NCBI RefSeq assembly: GCF_025460805.1
Contig: NZ_JAMXFJ010000004.1
Span: 271,633-335,632 of the forward strand
From: Microvirga sesbaniae
GTDB taxonomy: Bacteria > Pseudomonadota > Alphaproteobacteria > Rhizobiales > Beijerinckiaceae
Reading direction: 5' to 3'
DNA: 64,000 bases
This document shows, one piece after another, positions 36,049 through 44,933 of the stretch (the stretch's first letter is position 1; each line of letters begins with the position of its first letter). The position numbers and the translations under genes are program-made. The notes under the pieces are model-generated. The model did not search any database and was not told where the DNA came from. It saw only the letters and a list, made by a program, of their open reading frames with translations.

Positions 36049-36546
36049 ATGTCCGATTCGCCCGCCCTTGTTTCCCGCCCCATCGTCCTGCCCACGGACG
36101 GCCGCCAATCCACCATCGCCCTCGGAGTCCAGCGCGGCGTGCGCCGCCTGTTCGCGCAGCTCGGCCACGTGAGCCTGCCGGAATTCACCCTCGCCAACGG
36201 CCGGCGCGCCGATCTCATCGCGCTTGCCCCCGACGGCGCGCTCACCATCGTGGAGATCAAGTCGAGCGTGGCCGATTTCCGGGCCGACCGGAAATGGCCC
36301 GATTACGAGGATTTCTGCGACCGGTTCTATTTCGCCGTGCCCGAGACCGTGCCCTTCGACATCCTGCCGGAGGATCGCGGCCTGATCGTCGCCGACAGCT
36401 TCGGGGCGGCGATCGTCCGGGAGGCCTCGCATCATCCGCTCGCGGGCGCCCGCCGCAAGGCCGTGACCCTGCGCTTCGCCCATTCGGCCGCCGCGCTGCT
36501 GCATGCCCTCGCCGATCCGGACCGGGTCGCGGACGGACGCCTCTGA
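36049..36546 (+). CDS. mmcB: MmcB family DNA repair protein
   Basis: 165 residues. The PD-(D/E)xK-type core is seen as D55 (RADLIAL), E69 and K71 (VEIKSS), followed by DFRADRKWPDYEDFCDRFYFAV, the strongest family hallmark. In Caulobacter MmcB is an SOS-induced protein needed for resistance to mitomycin C damage. No imuA/imuB/dnaE2 cassette is nearby. The start follows a non-canonical leader. Confidence 0.9.
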   Translation: MSDSPALVSRPIVLPTDGRQSTIALGVQRGVRRLFAQLGHVSLPEFTLANGRRADLIALAPDGALTIVEIKSSVADFRADRKWPDYEDFCDRFYFAVPETVPFDILPEDRGLIVADSFGAAIVREASHHPLAGARRKAVTLRFAHSAAALLHALADPDRVADGRL

Positions 36547-36666
36547 CCCGCCGCGGGTTCGCGCCACGCGTTTCCTGTGCAAGTCCGTCTTGACGGCGGT
36601 TGCGGGACCGGCCGCCTGGCGTCACTCTCCCGCCCATGACCGGATCCGCCGGTCGCGGGGGCGATC

Positions 36667-37209
36667 ATGGAACAGGCCATCCGGCTTCTGCTCAGCAACT
36701 TCACGCTCACCCTCTTCGCCGTCGGGCTGGTCGCATCGCTCATCGCCCTGCTGCGCCGCCCGCGACCCTGGACCCGGACGACAATCGTCGAGGCGCTCCT
36801 GTCCTGGTTCCTGTTCTTCTCGCTCGGCGTGAGCTTCCTCTACAACTTCGTCATGCATGTCTTCTTCTCGGAGATGGCCGCTGCCTTCATCGGCTGGCAG
36901 ACCAGCCCGTTCCAGAAGGAGGTGGGCTTTGCCAGCCTCGGCTTCTCCGTGGTTGGATTCATGGCGTTCAAGGGCGGTCGCGGCCTGCGCCTCGCCGCTC
37001 TCGCGGGCCCGGCCTGTTTCCTGTGGGGGGCGGCGGCCGGCCACGTGCAGCAGATGGTGCAGGCGCACAATTTCGCCCCGGGCAATGCGGGCGCGATCTT
37101 CTACACGGATGTCCTGCTGCCGGTCTTCGGGCTCGTTCTGCTCCGGATGCGGTACCGTGAGGATCCGCACCCCCTCGCCCAGGAGCCGTCAGGCGCGTTC
37201 TCGCGCTGA
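36667..37209 (+). CDS. integral membrane protein (DUF6790-like)
   Basis: 180 residues with four hydrophobic helices (LLLSNFTLTLFAVGLVASLI; ALLSWFLFFSLGVSFLY; VGFASLGFSVVGFMAF; YTDVLLPVFGLVLL). A conserved-looking NFVMHVFF and WQTSPFQKEVGFASLG resemble DUF6790 proteins; function unknown. It follows mmcB by 120 nt and converges on regA. Confidence 0.8.
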   Translation: MEQAIRLLLSNFTLTLFAVGLVASLIALLRRPRPWTRTTIVEALLSWFLFFSLGVSFLYNFVMHVFFSEMAAAFIGWQTSPFQKEVGFASLGFSVVGFMAFKGGRGLRLAALAGPACFLWGAAAGHVQQMVQAHNFAPGNAGAIFYTDVLLPVFGLVLLRMRYREDPHPLAQEPSGAFSR

Positions 37210-37228
37210 GCCCGGCAGAGAGCCGGGC
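37210..37228. terminator. weak hairpin between convergent genes
   Basis: GCCCGGC (37210-37216) and GCCGGGC (37222-37228) pair around AGAGA. There is no T-run, so termination efficiency is doubtful. Confidence 0.4.
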
Positions 37229-37249
37229 GAGGGCCTGGCGTTCGGGGTG

Positions 37250-37807
37250 TCAGCGCGGGGCGCGCTTGGCGAGGATGCGCTGCAGGGTCCGGCGGTGCAT
37301 GTTGAGGCGGCGCGCGGTTTCCGAGACGTTGCGGCCGCAGAGCTCGTAGACGCGCTGGATGTGCTCCCAGCGCACCCGGTCGGCCGACATGGGGTTTTCC
37401 GGCGGCAGGGCGCGTTCGCCCGGCTGCGCCATGAGCGCGGCGTGGATCTCGTCCGCATCGGCGGGCTTGGCCAGATAGTCGAAGGCGCCCATCTTCACCG
37501 CCGTCACGGCCGTGGCGATGTTGCCGTAGCCGGTGAGGATCACGCCGCGGGCGTCGGGACGGCGGCTTTTCAGACGCTCGATCACATCCAGCCCGTTGCC
37601 GTCGCCGAGGCGCATGTCGATCACCGCGAAGGCCGGCGGTTCGCTTTCGATGGCCGCGAGGCCGTCCGTCACGCTTTCGGCCACGCGAACCTGATAGCCG
37701 CGGCCTTCCATGGCGCGGGCGAGACGGGTCGAGAACGGCCGGTCGTCGTCGACGATCAAGAGGCTCTTGTCGGCGCGATCTTCGAACGCGGCAGGCGCAT
37801 CGGCCAT
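37250..37807 (-). CDS. regA: RegA/ActR/PrrA response regulator
   Basis: 185 residues, the standard RegA size. The receiver domain has the acidic pair D20-D21-D22, phospho-acceptor D64 (FAVIDMRLGDG) and K114 (YLAKPADADE); the C-terminal Fis-type helix-turn-helix reads SETARRLNMHRRTLQRILAKR, near-identical to RegA/ActR proteins. It controls redox-linked genes together with RegB. Start ATG 37807 follows GGAG by 8 nt; two upstream ATGs are in frame. Confidence 0.95.
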   Translation of the reverse strand: MADAPAAFEDRADKSLLIVDDDRPFSTRLARAMEGRGYQVRVAESVTDGLAAIESEPPAFAVIDMRLGDGNGLDVIERLKSRRPDARGVILTGYGNIATAVTAVKMGAFDYLAKPADADEIHAALMAQPGERALPPENPMSADRVRWEHIQRVYELCGRNVSETARRLNMHRRTLQRILAKRAPR

Positions 37808-37889
37808 CAGAACATCTCCTTGCATGTTGGGCTTTAACTCCCTCATGAGCGAGCCTGTCCGGCTCCTTTCTCATATGGGAATCCTTCCC

Positions 37890-39245
37890 CTAGCCTTGGA
37901 GAGACAGCGTGGACTCTCCCTGCGGCGAAATTGCCGCACCTCGTTCAAACGCATGACGGGGCCAAACGATCCGTGCGATGGCCCCCGAGGCCGGCGGCGC
38001 GGCGTTCGTCAGGGTCAGTTCCGCCCCCGAGCGCTCGATGAGGGTCTTGGCGATGAACAGGCCGAGCCCCAGGCCGCCGCCCTCCTCGCTGTCCTCCGTC
38101 CGCTCGGCGGCACTGCGGGTGGTCACGTAGGGCTCGCCCACCCTGAGCAGGATATCGGGCGCGTAGCCCGGGCCGTCGTCCCGGATCTCGATGAAAACCT
38201 CGTGAGGGGACCAGAACGCCTCGATGGTCACCCGGCTTTCGGCGAAGTCCGTGGCGTTGTCGAGGATGTTGGACAGGCCGTAGACGACCCCCGGATTGCG
38301 CCGCCCCATGGGTTCCGGCCCCTCGCCCCGCGTCTCGACCTGCACGTCGAACCCCACGGCGCGCTGCGGCTCGACGATCTCCTCCACCAGATGGCTCAGG
38401 GAGATGGTCTCGAGAAATTCCGATTCCTCCTCCTGGCCCATGGAGGTGAGCTTGGTCAGGATGGTGCGGCAGCGCTCCACCTGCTCCTGCAGGAGCCGCA
38501 GGTCCTCGCCCACCGGCCCGTCCTTGGGCATGGCGTGGCTCAGCTCCTTGGTCACCAGGGCGATGGTGGCCAGGGGGGTTCCGAGTTCGTGGGCCGCCGC
38601 GGCCGCGAGGCCGTCGAGCTGGGACAGGTGCTGCTCCCGCGCGAGGACGAGCTCCGTGGCGGCGAGCGCCTGGGCGAGCTGCCGGGCCTCCTCGGCGACG
38701 CGCCAGGCATAGATGCCCGTGAAGGCCGTGCCGAGCACGATCGCCGTCCAGATCCCGGTAACGTAGAGGAATGGCAGCGTGAAGCTCTGCGCCGGAGACC
38801 AGGGCAGAGGCTTGTGGGCGAGCACCAGCAGCGTCGCGCAGCCGATGGCCAGGAGGCCGAGGCCGAGGGTCCGCTCCGGGGTGAGCGCCGTGGCCGAGAT
38901 GAGCACGGGCGCCAGGAACAGCATGGCGAAGGGGTTTTCCAGCCCGCCGGTCAGATAGAGGAGCCCCGCCAGCTGCAGGATGTCGAAGGCGAGGAGCGCC
39001 GTGGCGATGGTGTCGCTGAGCCGGTGGCTCGCCGGGTATTGGATCCGCAGGAGCAGGTTGACCCAGACCGAGGCGCTGATGACCAGGAAGCAGAGGGCGA
39101 AGGGCAGAGGGAAGCCGAGCCCGAACCGGACCCCGGCGACGGCGGCCGCCTGACCCGCGATGGCGAGCCAGCGCAGGCGAACGAGGGTGTCGAGGCGCAG
39201 GTGCCGGGCGTGGTGGGTCAGGCTCTTCTGGTCGATCTTGGACAT
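37890..39245 (-). CDS. regB: RegB/ActS/PrrB redox-sensing histidine kinase
   Basis: 451 residues. Six N-terminal membrane helices carry the quinone-binding GGLENPF motif (100-106). H219 in AAAHELGTPLATI is the phosphorylation site, and C259 (VERCRTIL), exactly 40 residues later, matches the redox-active Cys of Rhodobacter RegB (His225/Cys265). ATPase motifs: NILDNATDFA and GGGLGLGLFIAKTL. It transfers phosphate to RegA, encoded 82 nt downstream in the same operon. Confidence 0.95.
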   Translation of the reverse strand: MSKIDQKSLTHHARHLRLDTLVRLRWLAIAGQAAAVAGVRFGLGFPLPFALCFLVISASVWVNLLLRIQYPASHRLSDTIATALLAFDILQLAGLLYLTGGLENPFAMLFLAPVLISATALTPERTLGLGLLAIGCATLLVLAHKPLPWSPAQSFTLPFLYVTGIWTAIVLGTAFTGIYAWRVAEEARQLAQALAATELVLAREQHLSQLDGLAAAAAHELGTPLATIALVTKELSHAMPKDGPVGEDLRLLQEQVERCRTILTKLTSMGQEEESEFLETISLSHLVEEIVEPQRAVGFDVQVETRGEGPEPMGRRNPGVVYGLSNILDNATDFAESRVTIEAFWSPHEVFIEIRDDGPGYAPDILLRVGEPYVTTRSAAERTEDSEEGGGLGLGLFIAKTLIERSGAELTLTNAAPPASGAIARIVWPRHAFERGAAISPQGESTLSLQG

Positions 39246-39390
39246 CACCGAACAGAATAGGGTGGCCTCAACGTTCGCCAAGCATCCGGCCTTGGACTAT
39301 CGTCCTATCGACGACTTCGGCGGCGGTCTGAAACCAAAGTATGTAGTTCGTTTTCGCAGTGGAGGAGCTAGTCTGTTGCAATAATCTGAA
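39246..39390. other. divergent AT-rich control region
   Basis: AT-rich gap between regB and phaZ that should contain the regB promoter. No ORF. Confidence 0.4.
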
Positions 39391-39416
39391 GGAACTTTAA
39401 TCTTAAAATTACGGTT
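39391..39416 (+). promoter_or_regulatory. candidate EcfG-type promoter of phaZ
   Basis: GGAAC (39391-39395), 17 nt, GGTT (39413-39416); the same form as before the BON gene and fitting the alphaproteobacterial general-stress sigma consensus. Transcription would start about 50 nt before ATG 39476. Confidence 0.5.
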
Positions 39417-39475
39417 GAGGATAAAGCCTACCGCGTGATGCGAGAACCAGGCACCCGGCCCTTGGGGACAGTTAG

Positions 39476-40738
39476 ATGAATTTTTCCTATGTATGGTACG
39501 ATACCGCGCATTGGCTTTTGAGTCCGGCTCGCGCAGCTTCCGATATCACCAAGCACTTTTTCGACAATCCCGACAATCCCCTCACGAACACGCCCTACGG
39601 CCGGACCGTTTCGGCGGCCTGCGAGTTGTTCGAGCGCACCACCCGGCGCTATGGCAAGCCCACCTTCGACCTGCCTACGACGGTGATCGGCAACGAGGAG
39701 GTGGGGGTCACCGAACGGATCGTCTGGGAGCGCCCCTTCTGCCGCGTCATTGCCTTCGAGCGGGATCACGCCCGGGCCGAGGACCAGCCGAAGCTCCTGA
39801 TCGTGGCCCCCATGTCGGGCCATTACGCTACGCTTTTGCGCGGCACGGTCGAAACCTTCCTGCCGACCCACCGGGTCATGATCACCGACTGGGCCGACGC
39901 CAGCATGGTGCCCCTGGCCGAGGGCCGGTTCGATCTCGACGACTACATCGACTATCTCAAGGCCATGTTCCGGGACCTCGGCCCGAACTTGAGCGTGATG
40001 GCCGTGTGCCAGCCGGCCGTGCCCGTCATCGCGGCGGTCGCCCGCCTCGAGGCCGAGAACGACCCTCTCGTTCCGCGCTCCATGATCCTCATGGGCGGGC
40101 CCATCGACACCCGCCGCTCGCCCACCGCCGTGAACCGGCTGGCCGAGGAGCGCGGCATCGACTGGTTCCGCCAGCACTGCATCACCAAGGTGCCGCCGTC
40201 CCACCCGGGCTTCTGGCGCGACGTCTATCCGGGCTTCCTGCAGCTGTCCGGCTTCATGGCCATGAACATCGACCGGCATCTCACGGCCCATTACGAGATG
40301 TTCAACCATCTCGTGGAGGGCGACGGCGATTCGGCCGAGAAGCACCGGGACTTCTACGACGAGTATCTCGCGGTCATGGACCTGACCGCCGAGTTCTACC
40401 TGCAAACGGTCGAGACGGTGTTCGTCAATCACGACCTGCCCAAGGGCGAGATGATGCACCGGGGCCAGCCGGTGGACCTGATGGCCATCCGGCGCTGCGC
40501 CATCATGGCGGTCGAGGGCGAGCGGGACGACATCTCGGGCGTGGGCCAGACCCTGGCGGCCCTGGACTTGACCCCCAACCTTCCCTCCGACAAGAAGCTC
40601 TATCATCTCCAGGCCGGGGTCGGTCACTATGGCGTCTTCAACGGTTCTCGTTTCAGGGCTCAGATCGCTCCTCGAATCGTTGAATTCATTGAGAATCACA
40701 GCCGAGAACCAGCCCGGACGAAGCCGTCAAGGGCATGA
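39476..40738 (+). CDS. phaZ: intracellular polyhydroxyalkanoate depolymerase
   Basis: 420 residues of the PhaZ1 intracellular type. It starts MNFSYVWYDTAHW; the catalytic cysteine is C178 in the lipase-box-like AVCQPAVP; other hallmarks are GTVETFLPTHRVMITDWADA, GFLQLSGFMAMN and the final His segment HLQAGVGHYGVFNG. It breaks down stored PHB to 3-hydroxybutyrate. No other pha gene is adjacent. The candidate stress promoter suggests mobilisation under stress or starvation. Confidence 0.95.
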   Translation: MNFSYVWYDTAHWLLSPARAASDITKHFFDNPDNPLTNTPYGRTVSAACELFERTTRRYGKPTFDLPTTVIGNEEVGVTERIVWERPFCRVIAFERDHARAEDQPKLLIVAPMSGHYATLLRGTVETFLPTHRVMITDWADASMVPLAEGRFDLDDYIDYLKAMFRDLGPNLSVMAVCQPAVPVIAAVARLEAENDPLVPRSMILMGGPIDTRRSPTAVNRLAEERGIDWFRQHCITKVPPSHPGFWRDVYPGFLQLSGFMAMNIDRHLTAHYEMFNHLVEGDGDSAEKHRDFYDEYLAVMDLTAEFYLQTVETVFVNHDLPKGEMMHRGQPVDLMAIRRCAIMAVEGERDDISGVGQTLAALDLTPNLPSDKKLYHLQAGVGHYGVFNGSRFRAQIAPRIVEFIENHSREPARTKPSRA

Positions 40739-40814
40739 TCCTGTTCTTGATACGTTCTTAGGAGCGGCAAACGGCTGCGCTGACAGAATCAGCCTGACAG
40801 GGCAGATTGCGGAC

Positions 40815-41558
40815 ATGAAATCCGCCCTGTTCCGCCGCGTTCCTGCGGACCCGCCTCATCTCAAAGTCGTCCACGAAGGCCAGACCTTCAAGGTGGCCCT
40901 CAAACGTCGTCCGACCGCCAAGCGGATCACGCTGCGCGTCTCCAACGCGACCGGCGAGGTCGTGCTCAGCATCCCCGAGCGCACCGATGTGGGGCTCGCC
41001 CAGAAGTTCGCCGACAGCCACAGCCAGTGGATCGCCACGCGGCTCGCCAAGGTGCCGGAGCGGGTGCTCTTCGAGCCGGGCGCCCTCGTGCCCTTTCGTG
41101 GCGTGCCCCACCGGATCGTCCACTGGTCGGCGATTCGCGGGGTGACCCAGGCGGCCCGGAGCGCCACGGGCGAGCCGGTCATCGCGGTCGCCTGCGAGGC
41201 CGCCCACGTGGCCCGGCGGGTGCGGGACTTTCTCGAGGCGGAGGCCAGGAAGGACTTCGCCGCCGCCGTGAAGAAGCATACGGCCCAGCTCGGCCAGCCG
41301 GCCAAGCGCATCACCGTGCGCGACACCAAGAGCCGCTGGGGCTCGTGCTCGGCCAACGGAGCGCTCAACTTCTCCTGGCGGCTGATCATGGCGCCGCCCT
41401 TCGTGCTCGATTATCTCGCCGCCCACGAGGTGGCGCATCTGCGCGAGCTCAACCATTCCAGCCGGTTCTGGAGGCTCACGCACCAGCTCTGCCCGCGCAC
41501 GGACGAGGCGGAGGAGTGGCTCAAGACCTACGGCAGCGCCCTGCACCGGATCGGGTGA
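40815..41558 (+). CDS. YgjP-like (SprT/DUF45) zinc metallopeptidase
   Basis: 247 residues. The zinc motif HEVAHLRELNHSSRFW (H204, E205, H208, third ligand H214) and SRWGSCSANGALNFSWRLI are diagnostic of the YgjP/M48-like family. An N-terminal beta-rich segment (KVALKRRPTAKRITLRV) is also standard. Cytoplasmic; biological role unknown, sometimes near restriction or DNA genes elsewhere. It lies 76 nt after phaZ and could be cotranscribed. Confidence 0.92.
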   Translation: MKSALFRRVPADPPHLKVVHEGQTFKVALKRRPTAKRITLRVSNATGEVVLSIPERTDVGLAQKFADSHSQWIATRLAKVPERVLFEPGALVPFRGVPHRIVHWSAIRGVTQAARSATGEPVIAVACEAAHVARRVRDFLEAEARKDFAAAVKKHTAQLGQPAKRITVRDTKSRWGSCSANGALNFSWRLIMAPPFVLDYLAAHEVAHLRELNHSSRFWRLTHQLCPRTDEAEEWLKTYGSALHRIG

Positions 41559-41861
41559 GGACTGCCGAGCCCGTCGATCGACACGAGCCTCTCCGTCATC
41601 ACCAGCCTTGTGCCGGTGATGTCGAGCGGAAAAGCGTGGCGTTCCACAGGATCGGGATGGCCGGGACGAGCCCGGCCACGACATGCGCAGGATGGCTCCC
41701 ACGGCGGTTTTGCCCGTCTCCATTGTTTCCATTGGACAATTTATCGGTTTCTTAACTGCTGCCCCGCAGACATGCCGTTAGGGCAATAGACCTGACCTTC
41801 GTCGATCCGGCCGCTTCCTTGAGAGCCAGACGCACGGCCGGTCGGCAGGGGCAAGATTCCA
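41559..41861. other. intergenic region with a family B repeat
   Basis: 303 nt. Apart from the repeat at 41594-41683 it carries an AT-rich stretch (41735-41760, TTGGACAATTTATCGG) that may hold the chemoreceptor promoter. Confidence 0.45.
41594..41683. repeat. REP-like repeat, family B (opposite order)
   Basis: CGTCATCACCAGCCTTGTGC...GGTGATGTCG at the left and GATCGGGATGGCCGGGACGA...CCCGGCCACGAC at the right: the same unit as at 22372 but with the two heads reversed, i.e. on the other strand. Confidence 0.75.
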
Positions 41862-43547
41862 ATGGCACTGAAAAATTTTTCGATCCCGCAGAAGGTGATC
41901 GCGGTCGTCTCCCTCATGGGACTGGTCGCCGCGGTGATCGCGGTCGTGGGCTGGCGCGAAACCTCCCGGCTCAAGGACGCGATGGAGATCGTCGGCCTGC
42001 GCGAGGAGGCCGCCCGCGAGGCCATGGACCTGCGCGTCGACATCATCGCCATCAGCCGCATGACCTACCAGGTCGCCCAGCAGCCGGCCAAGGCATCCGA
42101 CTTCGGCGCCGAAGCCGAGCGCCGCACGAGGGAGATGCTCGACCGGTTCAAGAAGCTCGAGGCGGTGGCTGATTCCCAGGAGAAGCTCCTGCTCGGCCAG
42201 ATGCGGGGCTCCCTGAACGCCTATTTCGACGTCATCCGGACCATGATCGCGGTGGCGGCCTCCGGCAAAGGCACCGACCCGGCCGTCATGGCCGCCGAGG
42301 TGGATAAGGGACTCGCGTCGCAGCGCAGCGTCACCGACACGGTGAAGGCCTACAGCACCTACACGGCCAAGAAGCTCGCCGACATGCGCGCGGCCGCCGA
42401 GGACAGCGCCAATGGCGCCGTCCGGCTCCAGATCGGCGTCGCGGCCGCCGGCATCGCGCTCGGCGTGCTGATCAGCCTCCTGATGACGAAGGTCAGCATC
42501 GTGGCGCCCCTGCGCAATCTGACCTCGGTCATGCGCCGGCTCGCCGACGACGATCTGGCGGCCGAGCTGCCGTCCGGCAACCGCAGCCGCGACATCGGCC
42601 AGATGATCGAGACGGTCCAGGTGTTCAAGGACCGTATGGTCCGCAACAAGGCCCTGGAGCTCGAGGCGATCCAGGCCCGGGAGGCGTCCGAGGTCCAGCG
42701 CAAGCGCATGATGACCGAGCTGGCCGAGACCTTCGACGGCGCCATCGGCGAGATCATCGAATCGGTCTCGACGGCGGCTGGCCGCATGCAGGCCACGGCC
42801 GAGCAGCTGACCAATTCCGCCCAGGCCACGTCCTCGCGCTCCACGGCCGTGGCGGCCGCCGCCGAGCAGACCTCGGCCAACGTGCTCGCGATGTCGAGCG
42901 CCACCGAAGAGCTCGGCGCCTCCGTGGGCGAGATCAGCCGCCAGGTCGAGCAGTCGGCCGTCATGTCCCGCGAGGCCGTGCAGGCCGCGACCCTGACGAC
43001 CGAGATCGTATCGCAGCTGAGCGCCGCGGCCGACCGGGTCGGGGCCGTGATCGACATGATCTCGGCGATCGCCGGCCAGACCAACCTGCTGGCCTTGAAC
43101 GCCACCATCGAAGCCGCCCGCGCCGGCGAGGCCGGCCGCGGCTTCGCCGTAGTGGCCACCGAGGTGAAGTCGCTCGCCGACCAGACCTCCAAGGCCACGG
43201 CCGACATCTCGAACCAGATCGCCGCGATCCAGACCTCGACCTCCAAGGCCGTGGAAGCGATCAGCGGCATCACCCAGCGCATCCAGGCCATGAGCGATGT
43301 GTCCGGCAGCATCGCCATGGCGGTGGACCAGCAGGGCGCCGCCACCCGGGAGATCGTCGCCTCGGTCAACCAGGCCTCGGCGGGAACCGGCGAGGTGACG
43401 GCCAATATCAGCCGGGTGGCCCAGGTGGCCGAGGCGACGGAGGTCGCGGCTCATCAGGTGCTGACGTCCTCTTCGGCTCTCGTGGGCCAGGCCGAGCACC
43501 TGCGCAACCAGGTCAACGGCTTCCTGGCGACCGTCCGGGCAGCTTAA
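41862..43547 (+). CDS. methyl-accepting chemotaxis protein
   Basis: 561 residues. Membrane helix 1 (about 10-30), a helical periplasmic sensor domain (about 35-188), helix 2 ([22 protein letters not shown]), HAMP (about 212-265) and a long cytoplasmic coiled coil with the signalling tip [19 protein letters not shown] (about 405-425). No C-terminal methylase-docking pentapeptide; it ends ATVRAA. No che genes adjacent, so it is an orphan receptor; the ligand is unknown. Confidence 0.95.
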   Translation: MALKNFSIPQKVIAVVSLMGLVAAVIAVVGWRETSRLKDAMEIVGLREEAAREAMDLRVDIIAISRMTYQVAQQPAKASDFGAEAERRTREMLDRFKKLEAVADSQEKLLLGQMRGSLNAYFDVIRTMIAVAASGKGTDPAVMAAEVDKGLASQRSVTDTVKAYSTYTAKKLADMRAAAEDSANGAVRLQIGVAAAGIALGVLISLLMTKVSIVAPLRNLTSVMRRLADDDLAAELPSGNRSRDIGQMIETVQVFKDRMVRNKALELEAIQAREASEVQRKRMMTELAETFDGAIGEIIESVSTAAGRMQATAEQLTNSAQATSSRSTAVAAAAEQTSANVLAMSSATEELGASVGEISRQVEQSAVMSREAVQAATLTTEIVSQLSAAADRVGAVIDMISAIAGQTNLLALNATIEAARAGEAGRGFAVVATEVKSLADQTSKATADISNQIAAIQTSTSKAVEAISGITQRIQAMSDVSGSIAMAVDQQGAATREIVASVNQASAGTGEVTANISRVAQVAEATEVAAHQVLTSSSALVGQAEHLRNQVNGFLATVRAA

Positions 43548-43621
43548 GAACCGCCAAATCAGATGACAGGCGCGCCGATTTCGGCTTAACCGGGCGTGCC
43601 TGTCACCGACGAAACCGTCTC

Positions 43622-44818
43622 ATGCTCAAACCCGACACGCTGGCCCTCACCGTCGTCCTGGCCCTGCTCACCGCGCTGGGTCCCCTGTCGACGGACATGT
43701 ATCTGCCATCGCTCCCGGCGATCGCCGCGGGCCTGAACGCCACGACCGGGCAGACGCAGCTCACCCTGTCGGCCTTCCTCCTCGGCTTCGCGGCCGGGCA
43801 GTTCTTCTACGGGCCGGTATCCGACCGGATCGGACGCAAGCCGGTGCTGCTCTTCGGTCTCGGGCTCTTCACCCTCGCGAGCCTGATCTGCGCGCTCTCG
43901 CCCACCATCGAGACCCTGATCGGCGCGCGCTTCCTTCAGGCGCTCGGTGCTTCGGGACCCATCGTGCTCGGGCGCGCCATCGTGCGCGATTTCTACGAGG
44001 GGCCGCGCGCCGGGCGCGAATTGTCGCGCATGGGCACGATCATGGGCGTGGTGCCGGCTGCGGCTCCCGTTCTCGGCGGGGTCATCGAGCGCTTCACCGG
44101 CTGGCGCGTGACCTTCGGGGCCATGATCGTCTGCGGAATCGCGCTCGCCGCCACGATCCTGTGGCGCATGCCCGAAAGCATCCGCCGGAAATCGGACGTG
44201 CCGATCTCGTTTCCGGCGATCCTGCGCGGTTTCGGGCTCCTGCTCGGCCATGCCGGGTACCGGACCTATGTGGGCCTGTCGATGCTCACCTATGGCGGGC
44301 TCTTCGCCTTCATTTCGGGCTCGTCCTTCGTGCTGCAGAAGATCTACGGCCTCGACGAATTGTCCTTCGCGTTCTCGTTCACCTTCGTGGTGGCGGGCTT
44401 CATGACCGGCACCACCCTGGCGCAGCATCTCGTCGGCCGCTACGGGCTCGACGGCACCATCCGGATCGGCGTGACGTGCCTCGCGCTCGGCGGCCTGACC
44501 ATGCTGGGCCTGGTGCTGGCGGGGGTGCGGTCCTCGCTCGCCATCAGCGCCCCCATGGCGATCTACGGGGTGGGCGTCGGCCTCACCATGCCGCAATCCA
44601 TGGCCTCGGCGCTGATGCCCTTTCCAGACCGGGCCGGCGCGGCCTCGTCCCTGCTCGGCATCTGCCAGATGACCTTCGCGGCCGTGGTGGGCATTCTCCT
44701 CGGCCGCAATCTCGACGGCTCCGCGCTTCCCCTGCCGGCCACCATCGCGGCCACGGGCGTGCTGGCGCTCGGCCTCTTCCTGGCCACGGGACGGGCCCGT
44801 CGGGGAAAGCCCGGCTGA
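43622..44818 (+). CDS. Bcr/CflA family drug resistance transporter
   Basis: 398 residues, 12 membrane helices. Hallmarks: STDMYLPSLPAIAAGL in the first loop, FFYGPVSDRIGRKPVLLFG (motif A) and RFLQALGASGPIVLGRAIVRD. The family exports bicyclomycin, sulfonamides and related drugs. It starts 74 nt after the chemoreceptor gene; an operon is unlikely on functional grounds. Confidence 0.93.
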   Translation: MLKPDTLALTVVLALLTALGPLSTDMYLPSLPAIAAGLNATTGQTQLTLSAFLLGFAAGQFFYGPVSDRIGRKPVLLFGLGLFTLASLICALSPTIETLIGARFLQALGASGPIVLGRAIVRDFYEGPRAGRELSRMGTIMGVVPAAAPVLGGVIERFTGWRVTFGAMIVCGIALAATILWRMPESIRRKSDVPISFPAILRGFGLLLGHAGYRTYVGLSMLTYGGLFAFISGSSFVLQKIYGLDELSFAFSFTFVVAGFMTGTTLAQHLVGRYGLDGTIRIGVTCLALGGLTMLGLVLAGVRSSLAISAPMAIYGVGVGLTMPQSMASALMPFPDRAGAASSLLGICQMTFAAVVGILLGRNLDGSALPLPATIAATGVLALGLFLATGRARRGKPG

Positions 44819-44861
44819 TGGCTCTGCCGCGGACGGCGCCTGTCGGGCGCCGCCCGGATCT

Positions 44862-44914
44862 AGAGCATCGGATGGATCCCAAAAGGGCAAGTCCACTTTT
44901 CACGTCCGATGCTT
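44862..44914. repeat. dispersed intergenic repeat, family A (short copy)
   Basis: AGAGCATCGGATGGATCCCA ... AAGTCCACTTTTCACGTCCGATGCT: an inverted structure with GAGCATCGGA and TCCGATGCT arms. It equals the right half of the 24735 copy and sits between convergent genes, where it may also act as a terminator. Confidence 0.85.
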
Positions 44915-44933
44915 TAGCCGGATCGATGGTCAA

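Noticed and set aside
41741..43499. Long frame antisense to the chemoreceptor
   Set aside because: Gly/His-rich shadow of the alanine-rich coiled coil; no domain.
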